NCBI RefSeq assembly: GCF_017115165.1
Contig: NZ_JABXKF010000113.1
Location: forward strand, 1-52,581
DNA: 52,581 nt
Source of the DNA: Nostoc sp. LPT
GTDB lineage: Bacteria; Cyanobacteriota; Cyanobacteriia; Cyanobacteriales; Nostocaceae
Direction of reading: 5' to 3'
The translations under genes were made by a program, and so were the position numbers. Below, in pieces: positions 1-9,600 of this stretch. The notes under the pieces were generated by a model. The model was not told the DNA's origin, searched no databases, and saw only the letters and a program-made list of their open reading frames with translations. Numbering within the stretch: the first letter of the stretch is position 1; every line of letters begins with the position of its first letter.

Positions 1-53
1 TGCTAGATGCAAGTTTTCAGCTTACCTGCTTTGTATACCAATTAGATAGCTAG

Positions 54-167
54 GGGGTAATTTGTTATCTTTGGGCAGTGGAACAAATTGAACAGGAACG
101 CCAGCAAAAAGAACGGCTAATTGCTTATTTACAATCTCAAGGTATCGATCTAAATAATTTGCCTTAG
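54..167 (+). pseudogene. C-terminal remnant, possibly of a Uma2-family nuclease
   Basis: An open frame runs from just after a stop at 51-53 to a TAG at 165-167. Its last 29 codons read as a charged coiled tail ending in QSQGIDLNNLP. This E/R/Q-rich helix followed by a 'LGIDPNNLP'-like end resembles the C-terminus of Uma2 (DUF820) endonuclease-like proteins, which are very numerous in Nostoc. There is no start codon or catalytic core in the window, and a stop lies directly upstream, so this is either a decayed gene or the end of a gene broken just outside the window. The family call is from memory of the tail and is only moderately secure. Confidence 0.4.
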
Positions 168-268
168 CATATATTATGGATACGTGGCCCCCAGCACGAA
201 ACGAATTCTTCGCACCCAGGCGATGGTGAGCGAGTAATTTAGAAAACCTAATTAACCATAATAGCTAG

Positions 269-376
269 AATCGTTACATTTACGAAAAAGTGGAGCGTCA
301 TGCAAAAATTCAAGCACGGGTGAAAAAGCTACTCGCAGACGAAAAAGCACGAGATAAAAAAATAAGTTTTTGCTGA
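269..376 (+). pseudogene. lysine-rich coding fragment of unknown origin
   Basis: Between stops at 266-268 and 374-376 lies a 35-codon frame with a strongly charged, helical composition (core KIQARVKKLLADEKARDKK). It has no start codon of its own. The composition recalls short helical parts of plasmid mobilisation proteins, but I cannot assign a family. Together with the fragment before it, this suggests that the 440 bases before the first intact gene are a decay zone. I see no convincing promoter in 168-437. Confidence 0.25.
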
Positions 377-443
377 ATCAAAAGCCAGAATTATTCGTCA
401 CTTAAACTATCAATTCCCTACTTATTTCTCCTGGAGGATGATT

Positions 444-1220
444 ATGTCATCACAAATGCTGCGGTTGATATCTTTGGGCAGTCTTGGCTTATCTTTATGT
501 CTGGGCAATTCGGCAGCAATGGCACAATATGATTCTAATGGCGATGGTGTAGTAGTACCAACAGTACCATCAGGCGGCACATCAGCACCAGTCCCAATAG
601 ACACATCGACAGGCGTACCACCCTCAGCTGACGGTACAACCCGGTTTACTTGTCAGACTTACAATGGACAGTATACTGTTATGTATCAGCCCCAAAGTCA
701 ACCAGGACAATTCTTTCCTTGGGCAGCGCCTGCGGCTTTGGGCGGCGGTTGGGATGCACAAAGGCGTTGTGCAGCAATTGCTAGCCGTTTAGAACTTTAT
801 CGCCCAGATGGCTTACAAGAACTCCAGACAGCCGTAGAAAATAACGAAAATATTGTTTGCGTCACAACTGAAACTAACCCAACCTGTAGAATTGTGCTAA
901 CAGTCCCCAATGGGAAAGATCCGTATGTTATCCGCAATAGCATTTTTCAAAACTTGACTACTGCTGACAGTGGACAGCAGACTATAGCCGTTAACACTTA
1001 TGGCGATCGCAGTAGTGGAGGCAACGAATTATATAATTTAGGACGTACACTTCTAGGCGGTGGCAATAATCGGGTTAGTTCATCTAGAAGTGCGATTAAT
1101 TTGAAACCTTTCCTTGATCGCCAAGATGGCGGTACTGGAAACAATTTGCGGAGTGGAGTAGCAATTCGTCGTCAGTCTCAACCTAACGGTGCTCGTCTAA
1201 ATCCTGGTAAGTTCCGGTAA
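444..1220 (+). CDS. COP23 domain secreted protein
   Basis: A 258-residue protein of the COP23 family, named after a circadian-oscillating 23-kDa protein of unicellular cyanobacteria; its biochemical role is unknown. The N-terminus is a clear signal peptide (hydrophobic LISLGSLGLSLCLGN, then AMA just before the likely cleavage). A low-complexity Thr/Pro/Ser linker follows, then the COP23 core at about residues 65-190, with the paired cysteines FTCQTYNG, RRCAAIASRLE and CVTTETNPTC typical of the family. GGAGG at 433-437 is only 6 bases before the ATG at 444, so that codon is a better start than the ATG at 438, which abuts the Shine-Dalgarno. The basic C-terminal 60 residues (RSS, RRQSQ) look disordered. 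The gene stands alone and ends in a good terminator. Confidence 0.85.
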   Translation: MSSQMLRLISLGSLGLSLCLGNSAAMAQYDSNGDGVVVPTVPSGGTSAPVPIDTSTGVPPSADGTTRFTCQTYNGQYTVMYQPQSQPGQFFPWAAPAALGGGWDAQRRCAAIASRLELYRPDGLQELQTAVENNENIVCVTTETNPTCRIVLTVPNGKDPYVIRNSIFQNLTTADSGQQTIAVNTYGDRSSGGNELYNLGRTLLGGGNNRVSSSRSAINLKPFLDRQDGGTGNNLRSGVAIRRQSQPNGARLNPGKFR

Positions 1221-1282
1221 GCAAGAGTGGCTTTTAATACAAAATGACTTTCAAATAAAAAATATCCAACTACTTCTTGTGG

Positions 1283-1308
1283 GGCGGGCATCTTGTCCGC
1301 CTTTTTTT
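1283..1308 (+). terminator. intrinsic terminator of the COP23 gene
   Basis: GGCGGGCA, the loop TCT and TGTCCGCC form an 8-bp hairpin with one G-U pair, followed directly by seven T residues. It lies about 60 bases after the COP23 stop codon. Confidence 0.85.
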
Positions 1309-1383
1309 ATGAGCGTGAAGTTGCTGTCCCCCGACTTATTACAAGTATATTCTGAGGGCAACTCACTACCAAATATTTGTTCT

Positions 1384-1413
1384 TTTAACCTTTTGCTAGC
1401 GGTTTCTTAACAT
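1384..1413 (+). promoter_or_regulatory. candidate Pho box upstream of the ExeM-like nuclease
   Basis: TTTAACCT at 1384 and CTTAACAT at 1406 are 22 bases apart, which is two 11-bp periods. The cyanobacterial Pho box is three copies of YTTAAYYW with 3-bp spacers, so the phase fits. The middle copy (GCTAGCGG, 1395-1402) is poor. GATAAC at 1419-1424 could be a -10 hexamer. The start codon is about 200 bases downstream. This is the weakest of the three sites in the window and gains support from the other two. Confidence 0.5.
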
Positions 1414-1609
1414 TCCTGAGATAACTTGAGGTTGCTGAATATGGATTAATACAAGTAAATTACGTAGCTTTTTTTACTAAAAAATAGTTTTTTTGATAGT
1501 GATACTGCGATTTTCAATATGACTTGATTATGTTTACAAATTATTCCTGAATATCGGCTCTTCAAGGGGTTCTTAAACAATACAAAATAAATTGAAGGAG
1601 ACGTTATTA

Positions 1610-4600
1610 ATGGCTTTGACACAAGGCGATATTGCTTTTATCTCTTTCAATGCCGATGAAGATGGCTGGTCTATTGTCACATTTGTAGATATAGATCCGA
1701 ATACTACCATTTACTTCACCGATAATGAAGCTACTAGCCTTACAGCTTTTAACACTGGGGAGTCATATTTTCAGTGGAACTCAGGAGTTAATACAATTAA
1801 TGTTGGTACTGTAATTCGCTTCAGCGCAATTGACAATGCTGCTAATCTAGCAGCGTCAATCGGTACATTTAACCGAGTTAGCGTTTCTGGTAGTTCTAAC
1901 TACGGTCTGAGTGCATCTAGTGATACTATTTATGCTTATCTTGGCAGTAGTGCTAATAGTCCTACTGTATTTCTGTCAGGCATATCAAATGATACTAACA
2001 GCCAAGGAACAACTGATTTAACTGCTGCGGGTTTAAGGATTGGGACTAATTCAATTTTGCTCAATAGTAGCGCTGATTACGGTGTATACAATGGCTCACG
2101 CAGTGGAGAGTCCAGTTTTGCAACCTATAAACTGCCTGTTAACAACGTCAACAATTGGACAGTCGATACCGTTAATGGGGACTATACTACGACAGTTCCG
2201 AACACCACAAACTTTGCGATCGCCAATGGAATTCCCACAGTCAACTTATCTGTCAACACTAACTCAGGAACTGAGGCCGGGACAACCCAAATTACCGTCA
2301 CTGCTACGGCTTCTAGTGTTGTTTCTGGTAATCAAACAGTTAACTTGGCTGTAACGGGAACTGGCATCACAGCCACAGATTACAACCTCAGCAACACTGC
2401 GATCGCAATTCTTGACGGACAAACCGCAGGTTCAATCGCTTTCACCATTGTCGATGATGCTGTGATTGAAGGTACAGAAACCGCTACTTTAACCATCAGC
2501 AACCCTTCCCCTGGTATCAGCCTCGGCAACACTACTACTCAAAACATCACCATTACTGATAATGATCTGGTAGTGGGACAAGCCCCAACTATTCAACTAG
2601 ATACAGCCAGCACCACAGACCTTTTAGATGCTAACGGTGCTTTGTCCGCGACAGGAACAGGGGCAATTAGCGGCGTGATTGGCAATGCCAACGATCCGGC
2701 AAAGACACTAGGTGTAAACTTTGTGATCGCTGACTCCGATACCCCTGTAGAAAATTTGACCGTTACAGTCACTAGCAGTAATACCGCAGTGGTTCCTAAC
2801 GGGAATTTAACTCTAACTGGCACTGGAGTCAGCCGCAATCTGAAAATTAATCCTGCAAGTGTTAGTAATGCAAATATTACAGTAACCGTCAGTGATGGTA
2901 TTAGTACGGCTGAGTATGCGATCGCATACTCAGCATCGGCGAATGACGGTACTGCCACAACTCAATTTTTAACGGGTACGAGTGATGCTTCTACAGCTAT
3001 TCCCGTTGGCGGGACATTTTTCTTAGAAGCTGATGACGAAAATCAAGTTTTGCGCCTCTACGATGACAGCAAGTCGGGACTCCCTGTAACTGGCTTTGAC
3101 TTCACAAGTTCTCTAGGACTGACACAGACTGACGGTTCTGGCGTGTTACGAGAAGTGGATCTGGAAGCTTCTACTAAGGTAGGCAATCGCATTTTCTGGT
3201 TAGGATCGCAAAGCAATAGCGATGATGGGAAGAATCGCCCTAACCGCGATCGGGTTTTTGCTACAGATATTAGCGGTACGGGAGCAGCCACTACACTTAG
3301 CTATGTCGGTCGCTACGACTTTTTAAAAGAAAACATCATCAACTGGGATGTGAATAACGGTCACGGTAAAGGAGCTAATTACTATGGCTTGGCTGCCAGC
3401 GCTGCAACTAATGTCGGCTCAAAGCAAGCGGACGGCTATAACATTGAAGGCTTGGAAATTGCCCCCGACAATATCACAGCCTATATCGCCTTTCGCGCTC
3501 CCCAAATTCCCCCTACTGAACGCTCCAATGCGCTCATCGTTCCCGTCACCAACTTCGCAAGCCTGATATCAGCTAGCGGTGGTGGTATACAAAGCTCGGC
3601 ACAATTTGGCGCTCCCATTGAATTAGATTTAGGCGGTCGTGGTATTCGAGAAATTCGCAAAAATGCCAATAACCAGTATGTGATTATTGCTGGCCCAGCA
3701 GGAGATGCAGGAGCAGCACCCAATGATTTCCGCCTCTACACTTGGGATGGCAAACCCAACAGCGCTCCGCAATTGCGTGCAGCAACATTTTCTGCCAGCT
3801 TCAACCCAGAAGGAATTATTAGCATCCCTGATAACTTAACAAATACCTCTCAAATTCAATTCCTCAGCGATGATGGCAACAGCGTTCTCTACAACGACGG
3901 TACAGCAGCCAAAGATTTATCAGAGAACAATTTCAAAAAGTTTCGCACCGATAGTATTACACTTGGCGCTGTAGTTTTCACTCCTCGCATTCATGACATC
4001 CAGGGCGCATCTCACATCTCTGGGTTAAACGGGCAAAAAGTCGCTGATGTCGCGGGAATTGTCACAGTCCTAAAATCTAATGGCTTCTATTTGCAAGACC
4101 CCAACCCAGATAGCGACGATCGCACCTCGGAAGGTATTTTTGTTTTCACCTCATCAGCACCAACTGTGCAGGTGGGCGACTTTGTACTAGTTGACGGTAC
4201 GGTGAGCGAGTTCCGTCCTGGTGGTGCTACCAGCGCCAATCTGACTACTACTGAAATTATTAGCCCCACAATTGCTAAACTCTCCAGTGGCAATGCTTTG
4301 CCAACTGCCACAATTCTGGATAATGGCGGTAGAACTATTCCAACGTCGGTAATTGATAACGATACCACTGGTAATATCGAAACTGGAACGACCACCTTTG
4401 ACCCTGCCCAAGATGGCATTGATTTCTACGAAAGTTTGGAAGCAATGCGAGTACAGGTAAATAATCCTGTAGCAGTTAGTCCGACTAATTCTTTTGGGGA
4501 GATTTGGTTACTGGCAGACAATGGCGTTAATGCTACCGGACGCACAGCAAGCGGTGGTGTCGCGATTAGTCCCAATGATTTCAATCCAGAGCGCATCCAA

Positions 4601-6544
4601 ATTGATGATACCCTATTTTCCTCTGGTAGCTCACCCCAGGTTAATGTCGGTGCTACATTCAGCACGATTACGGGTGTGGTTGATTATAGTTTCAGCAACT
4701 ACGAAGTTCTGCCCACCTCAGTGACAGTGACTTCTAACACGCTGAACAAGGAAGTTACTAATTTAACTCCCACCACTGACCAACTGACAGTTGCTACCTT
4801 CAATGTCGAAAACCTTGACCCCGGCGATGGTGCAACCAAGTTTAACAACCTTGCCAGCCGCATTGTCAATAATCTCAAAGCACCAGATATCATTAGTCTC
4901 GAAGAAATTCAGGACAATAACGGGCCGACGAACGATAGCGTAGTTGATGCTAGCACCACCTTCCAAACATTAATTGATGCAATTACTGCTGCTGGTGGCC
5001 CCACATATCAATATCGCCAAATTAACCCAGTAGACGATACGAATGGCGGTGAACCTGGTGGAAATATCCGAGTGGGTTTCTTGTTTAATCCCAATCGTGT
5101 CAGCTTTGTAGATCGTCCCGGTGGTACTTCCACTTCCAACACCACAGTCAGCAATGTTTCTGGTGTTCCTACAGTTTCTAATAGTCCTAGTTTGATTGAC
5201 CCCAGCAACTCCGCCTTTACTAGCAGTCGTAAGCCCTTAGTTGGTGAATTTACTTTCAAGGGGAAAACTGTTTACATAATTGGCAACCACTTTAATTCTA
5301 AAGGTGGCGACCAACCGCTATACGGGCCAAATCAACCGCCAACCCTCACCAGTGAAGTACAACGTCAGCAACAAGCGACGGTGGTGAAAAACTTTGTTGA
5401 GAGTATATTGGTGATCAACCCCAATGCCAACGTAGTAGTGGCTGGTGACTTAAATGACTTTGAGTTCTCCAACCCCGTCAGCATTTTAGAAAGCGCTGGA
5501 CTGACTTCTCTAATTAAAACCCTGCCTCAAAATCAGCATTACACCTACAACTTTGAAGGCAACGCCCAAACCCTTGACCACGTTTTAGTTAGCAACAACT
5601 TACGCAGCAAGCTAGATGGGTATGATGTAGTTCACGTTAACTCAGAGTTTGCCGATCAAGATAGTGACCATGACCCTAGCGTGGCTCGGTTTAATCTGGC
5701 TAAAAACAATGCTCCCACAGTGCAACCGCTTGACGACCAAATCATCTCTACTAACAAACCCTTCTCTTTCAATGTCAGTAACAAATTTGCTGACATCGAT
5801 GGCGATCCCCTCACCTACAGCGCTACGGGCTTACCTACTGGATCTAGTATTGTTACTAATACAGGTGTGATATCTGGTACTATCTGCCAAATTGGTATCT
5901 TCGGAGTCACAGTTACAGCTGCTGATGGCCAAGGAGGTAATGTTAGCGATACCTTTGACCTAACTGTTGCCAATAATAAGGCGACATCTGGCAATGATAT
6001 CATCTTTGTCAGCGAACTTACTGGTTTAAACAAATACATAGTCAATGTTCTAGCTGGGAGCGATCGCGTCATCGGCACTAATAACAATGAGTTAATCGAC
6101 GGTGGATCGGGCAACGATTACCTTGATGGCAAGGGAAGCGCCGACGTACTCCTTAGCGGCGATGGCAATGACACAATCTTAGGTGGGCTTGGCAGTGACG
6201 GACTTTCTGGGGACAATGATAATGACCGTCTGATTGGTTGGGGGGGTGGCACAAACGAAATCGACCTCCTCAACGGCGAGCAGGGTGCAGATACTTACGT
6301 CTTAGGTGATGCCACTTCAGTTTTTTATACTAGTTCTCGCAACAATGATTATGCTGATATTCTCAGCTTCCAAGCAAGCGATCAAATTCAGCTTAAGGGA
6401 GTTGCTAACAATTACTCACTAAAGTCAGTTCGATCGGCTGTGGGCATTTTCACCAACAATGGAGCGGAATTGATTGCTGTTGTGGAAAACGGGTTAAACC
6501 GCAATACGAATTTGGCAACAGATACTCGTTTCGTTTTTGTTTAA
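1610..6544 (+). CDS. secreted multidomain RTX nuclease, ExeM/NucH-like
   Basis: A 1644-residue extracellular nuclease. Domains in order: an N-terminal beta domain (about 1-200), a Calx-beta repeat (205-318), a propeller-like region resembling DUF3616 (446-780), an OB-fold segment as found before ExeM-type nucleases (790-870), the endonuclease/exonuclease/phosphatase fold (1060-1365), an Ig/cadherin-like domain (1366-1455) and RTX GGxGNDxLxG repeats (1461-1644). Catalytic signatures are intact: ATFNVENL, ISLEEIQD, GDLNDFE (1279-1285), LDHVLVS and SDHDP (His about 1354). AAGGAG at 1595-1600 is 9 bases before the ATG at 1610, so I prefer this to an in-frame TTG at 1592. There is no Sec signal; the RTX tail implies type I secretion. 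A likely role is degrading extracellular DNA or RNA for phosphate. Its RTX end differs from that of the next three proteins. Confidence 0.85.
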   Translation: MALTQGDIAFISFNADEDGWSIVTFVDIDPNTTIYFTDNEATSLTAFNTGESYFQWNSGVNTINVGTVIRFSAIDNAANLAASIGTFNRVSVSGSSNYGLSASSDTIYAYLGSSANSPTVFLSGISNDTNSQGTTDLTAAGLRIGTNSILLNSSADYGVYNGSRSGESSFATYKLPVNNVNNWTVDTVNGDYTTTVPNTTNFAIANGIPTVNLSVNTNSGTEAGTTQITVTATASSVVSGNQTVNLAVTGTGITATDYNLSNTAIAILDGQTAGSIAFTIVDDAVIEGTETATLTISNPSPGISLGNTTTQNITITDNDLVVGQAPTIQLDTASTTDLLDANGALSATGTGAISGVIGNANDPAKTLGVNFVIADSDTPVENLTVTVTSSNTAVVPNGNLTLTGTGVSRNLKINPASVSNANITVTVSDGISTAEYAIAYSASANDGTATTQFLTGTSDASTAIPVGGTFFLEADDENQVLRLYDDSKSGLPVTGFDFTSSLGLTQTDGSGVLREVDLEASTKVGNRIFWLGSQSNSDDGKNRPNRDRVFATDISGTGAATTLSYVGRYDFLKENIINWDVNNGHGKGANYYGLAASAATNVGSKQADGYNIEGLEIAPDNITAYIAFRAPQIPPTERSNALIVPVTNFASLISASGGGIQSSAQFGAPIELDLGGRGIREIRKNANNQYVIIAGPAGDAGAAPNDFRLYTWDGKPNSAPQLRAATFSASFNPEGIISIPDNLTNTSQIQFLSDDGNSVLYNDGTAAKDLSENNFKKFRTDSITLGAVVFTPRIHDIQGASHISGLNGQKVADVAGIVTVLKSNGFYLQDPNPDSDDRTSEGIFVFTSSAPTVQVGDFVLVDGTVSEFRPGGATSANLTTTEIISPTIAKLSSGNALPTATILDNGGRTIPTSVIDNDTTGNIETGTTTFDPAQDGIDFYESLEAMRVQVNNPVAVSPTNSFGEIWLLADNGVNATGRTASGGVAISPNDFNPERIQIDDTLFSSGSSPQVNVGATFSTITGVVDYSFSNYEVLPTSVTVTSNTLNKEVTNLTPTTDQLTVATFNVENLDPGDGATKFNNLASRIVNNLKAPDIISLEEIQDNNGPTNDSVVDASTTFQTLIDAITAAGGPTYQYRQINPVDDTNGGEPGGNIRVGFLFNPNRVSFVDRPGGTSTSNTTVSNVSGVPTVSNSPSLIDPSNSAFTSSRKPLVGEFTFKGKTVYIIGNHFNSKGGDQPLYGPNQPPTLTSEVQRQQQATVVKNFVESILVINPNANVVVAGDLNDFEFSNPVSILESAGLTSLIKTLPQNQHYTYNFEGNAQTLDHVLVSNNLRSKLDGYDVVHVNSEFADQDSDHDPSVARFNLAKNNAPTVQPLDDQIISTNKPFSFNVSNKFADIDGDPLTYSATGLPTGSSIVTNTGVISGTICQIGIFGVTVTAADGQGGNVSDTFDLTVANNKATSGNDIIFVSELTGLNKYIVNVLAGSDRVIGTNNNELIDGGSGNDYLDGKGSADVLLSGDGNDTILGGLGSDGLSGDNDNDRLIGWGGGTNEIDLLNGEQGADTYVLGDATSVFYTSSRNNDYADILSFQASDQIQLKGVANNYSLKSVRSAVGIFTNNGAELIAVVENGLNRNTNLATDTRFVFV

Positions 6545-6555
6545 CGCAGATTTAA

Positions 6556-6640
6556 TAGGACTTACGCAAAATAGCTCTCAAACTCCGATTTCTTTGTGTA
6601 CTCTGCGCCTCTGCGGTTCCTTATTCCTCACTCCCAATTT
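6556..6640 (+). repeat. common cyanobacterial intergenic repeat before the phytase gene
   Basis: The text from AGGACTTACGCAAA through CTCTGCGCCTCTGCGG resembles a filler sequence frequent between Nostoc genes. It lies in the 141-base gap between two phosphoesterase genes. A frame running through it extends the next gene by 30 codons, but I reject that extension. No Pho box or terminator is visible in this gap, so both genes may be co-transcribed. Confidence 0.5.
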
Positions 6641-6685
6641 TCAAAGCAGTCTCATTCACGTCTAGAATCTATTTCAGAATTAAAC

Positions 6686-9600
6686 ATGGTAACTACTAAT
6701 ACAATTCGCTTTTCCCAGTTCAACGCTTCTTTAAACCGTAATGCTGAAGGTCAGTTAGTCAGTGACTTATCTACCCCTGACAATGCTCAGGTAAAGGCGG
6801 TTGCTGAGATTATCCAGCGCAATAACCCAGATGTATTGCTAATTAACGAGTTTGACTACTCCCCGGAGGCAGTTCAACTATTCCGGCAAAATTACTTAGC
6901 CGTTAGCCAGAATGGTACAACTCCCGTTGACTACCCCTACTTCTATATCGCTCCTTCCAATACAGGTATTGCCTCTGAGTTTGACTTAAACAACGACGGT
7001 ACAGCAGTTACAACCCCAGGTGCAGCAGGATACGGCGATGATGCTTTTGGATTTGGAAATTTCCCTGGTCAATACGGGATATTGCTGCTGTCCAAATATC
7101 GTATTGACACTGCCAACATCCGCACCTTCCAAAACTTCCTTTGGAAGGATATGCCCAGTGCCTTACTTCCCGACGATCCGACAACCCCACAGCCAAATGA
7201 TTGGTATTCTGACCAGGAATTGGCAGTTCTACGCCTTTCTTCTAAAAGTCACTGGGATGTACCCATCCAGGTAAACGGCGAGACAATTCACATCCTCGCC
7301 AGCCACCCCACACCCCCAACCTTTGATGGCGCGGAAGACCGCAACGGTAAGCGCAACCATGACGAGATCCGCTTTTGGGCAGACTATGTTACCCCTGGTA
7401 ATGGTAATTACATTTATGATGACGAGGGTAAAACGGGTAGTATTGATGCTGGGTCAAGCTTTGTGATTGTGGGCGACCAAAATGCCGATCCGTTGGATGG
7501 TGATAGTTTTGACAACGCTATTCGCCAACTGTTGCAAAATCCTAATATCAATACTAATGTCATTCCTACCAGTCTGGGTGGTTTCCAACAAACAGACTTA
7601 CAAGCTGGTGCAAACGCTAGCCAAAAAGGTAATCCTAGCTTTGACACCGCAGATTTTGCCGATACCACTCCCGGAAACCTGCGGACTGACTATGTGCTAC
7701 CCTCAACTGATCTAACAATTGCCGACTCAGGAGTATTTTGGCCTCTAAATACCGATTCGACGTTTCTCTTGGTAGGTACTTTTCCTTTCCCCAGTTCTGA
7801 CCATCGCTTGGTGTTTGCAGATGTACAAACTGGGCCAACTAAAGCAGGTAAAACCATTCCCAGTATAGGATTTCTAAAACAAACTACCTTTGTTACTGGC
7901 TTTATTCCTGCTGACGCGGCGGGAACTGTGAATGGGGTACAGACTCCAGCGGGTGGATTATCTGGTGTTACCTATGATCCTGCGAATAACCGCTATTACG
8001 CTATCTCAGATGATCGCTCCCAAGTTGCCCCTGCCCGTTTTTATACCTTCACTGCCACCGATTCCGGGGTGACTTTTACTAATGTTACTCCCCTAAAAGA
8101 TACCAAAGGCAACTTTTTTGCAACCAACAGCCTCGACACAGAAGGTATTGCTTTAACTAACAATGGCACAGTCTTCATCTCTTCAGAAGGCGAAGTTAAT
8201 CCTGGTGCTGGTCGCGTTACTAATCCCTTTATTAAAGAGTTTTCGCTGACTACAGGGCAAGAAGTGGCATCGCTACCTGTCCCCAGCAAATTCCTACCAG
8301 TAGTTGAAGATACCAATAACGACGGCGTTGTAGATATAGGTGATATGCAGACATCAGGTGTTTACAATAACTTAGCCTTTGAAAGCCTCACGATCACACC
8401 CGACCAGAAAACTTTATTCACCGCCACCGAAAACGCCCTTTCCCAAGATGGATTAAAGGCTTCACTTACCAGTGGCAGCCCTGCCCGAATTCTGCAATAC
8501 AATTTAGTTACTGGACAACCAGAAAAAGAATACCTCTACATTACTGATGCAATACCCGAATCGCCCGACCCTAGCACAGGCTCAGCTGACAATGGTTTGG
8601 CAGATTTACTAGCAATAGATAATCGTGGCACTTTCCTAGCGTTGGAACGCTCCTTTGCCCAAGGTGTAGGCAACACGATCAAAATCTACGAAGTTTCTTT
8701 GCAAGGTGCAACTGACATTAGTTTCGACAATTCTCTCAATAGTTTGAGTGCTGAAAAACTAGCTAGTATTAAACCCGCTCAAAAGCGCTTACTATTGAAT
8801 TTAACTGACCTGAATCTGGCTACTGATGTAAACCACCCGATTACAGGAGTGGATAACATTGAGGGTATTGCCTTCGGCCCCAAACTAGCAGATGGTCGTC
8901 AGTCCATTGTGTTAGTGAGTGATAACAACTTTGGTAGCACTCAATATACCCAAATCCTTACCTTGGGTGCAGACTTAGTTCCCACTGCTGCACCCACACT
9001 AGAAACTCGCCCTGCTTTATTTGACGATGACGATCCAGCACTGCCTGCTGTAAATCAAAATGCTGATGCTGATGACCCTGCTATTTATGTTAATGCGACA
9101 AATGCTGCTGATAGCCTAGTATTAACCTCAGTCAAAAATGCTGGACTGCGGGTTTATGACCTGTCTGGTAATTTATTGCAAACAGTTAATCCCGGTGGTA
9201 TTCGCTACAACAACATTGACCTGCAATACGGTTTTAAATTAGGCAATCAATCTATTGATATTGCCTTAGCTAGCGATCGCCAAAATGATAAACTAGCAAT
9301 CTTCAAAATTAACCCCAACCCCACCACTCCCCGTCAGTATTTGGAAGATATCACCGATAGCAATATTGGTACTATTTTCCAAGGATTGCCTTTTGAACCT
9401 CCTTATTCTGCATCCACTCGCAGTTCTTACGGACTTGCCCTATACCGTAGCCCCGAAACTAATGATTACTATGTTTTTACCAGTCGCCGACAAACTGGAG
9501 ATATCGCTCAGTTCAAATTGATCGATAAAGGTAATGGCAAAATTGGAGCGGAACTGGTGCGGGAGTTCACCATCCCCTCGCCCACCACAGCAGAGCGTTC

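Noticed and set aside
6596..6685. 30-codon N-terminal extension of the phytase fusion protein
   Set aside because: These codons come from a common intergenic repeat and precede the natural start MVTTNTIRFSQFN.
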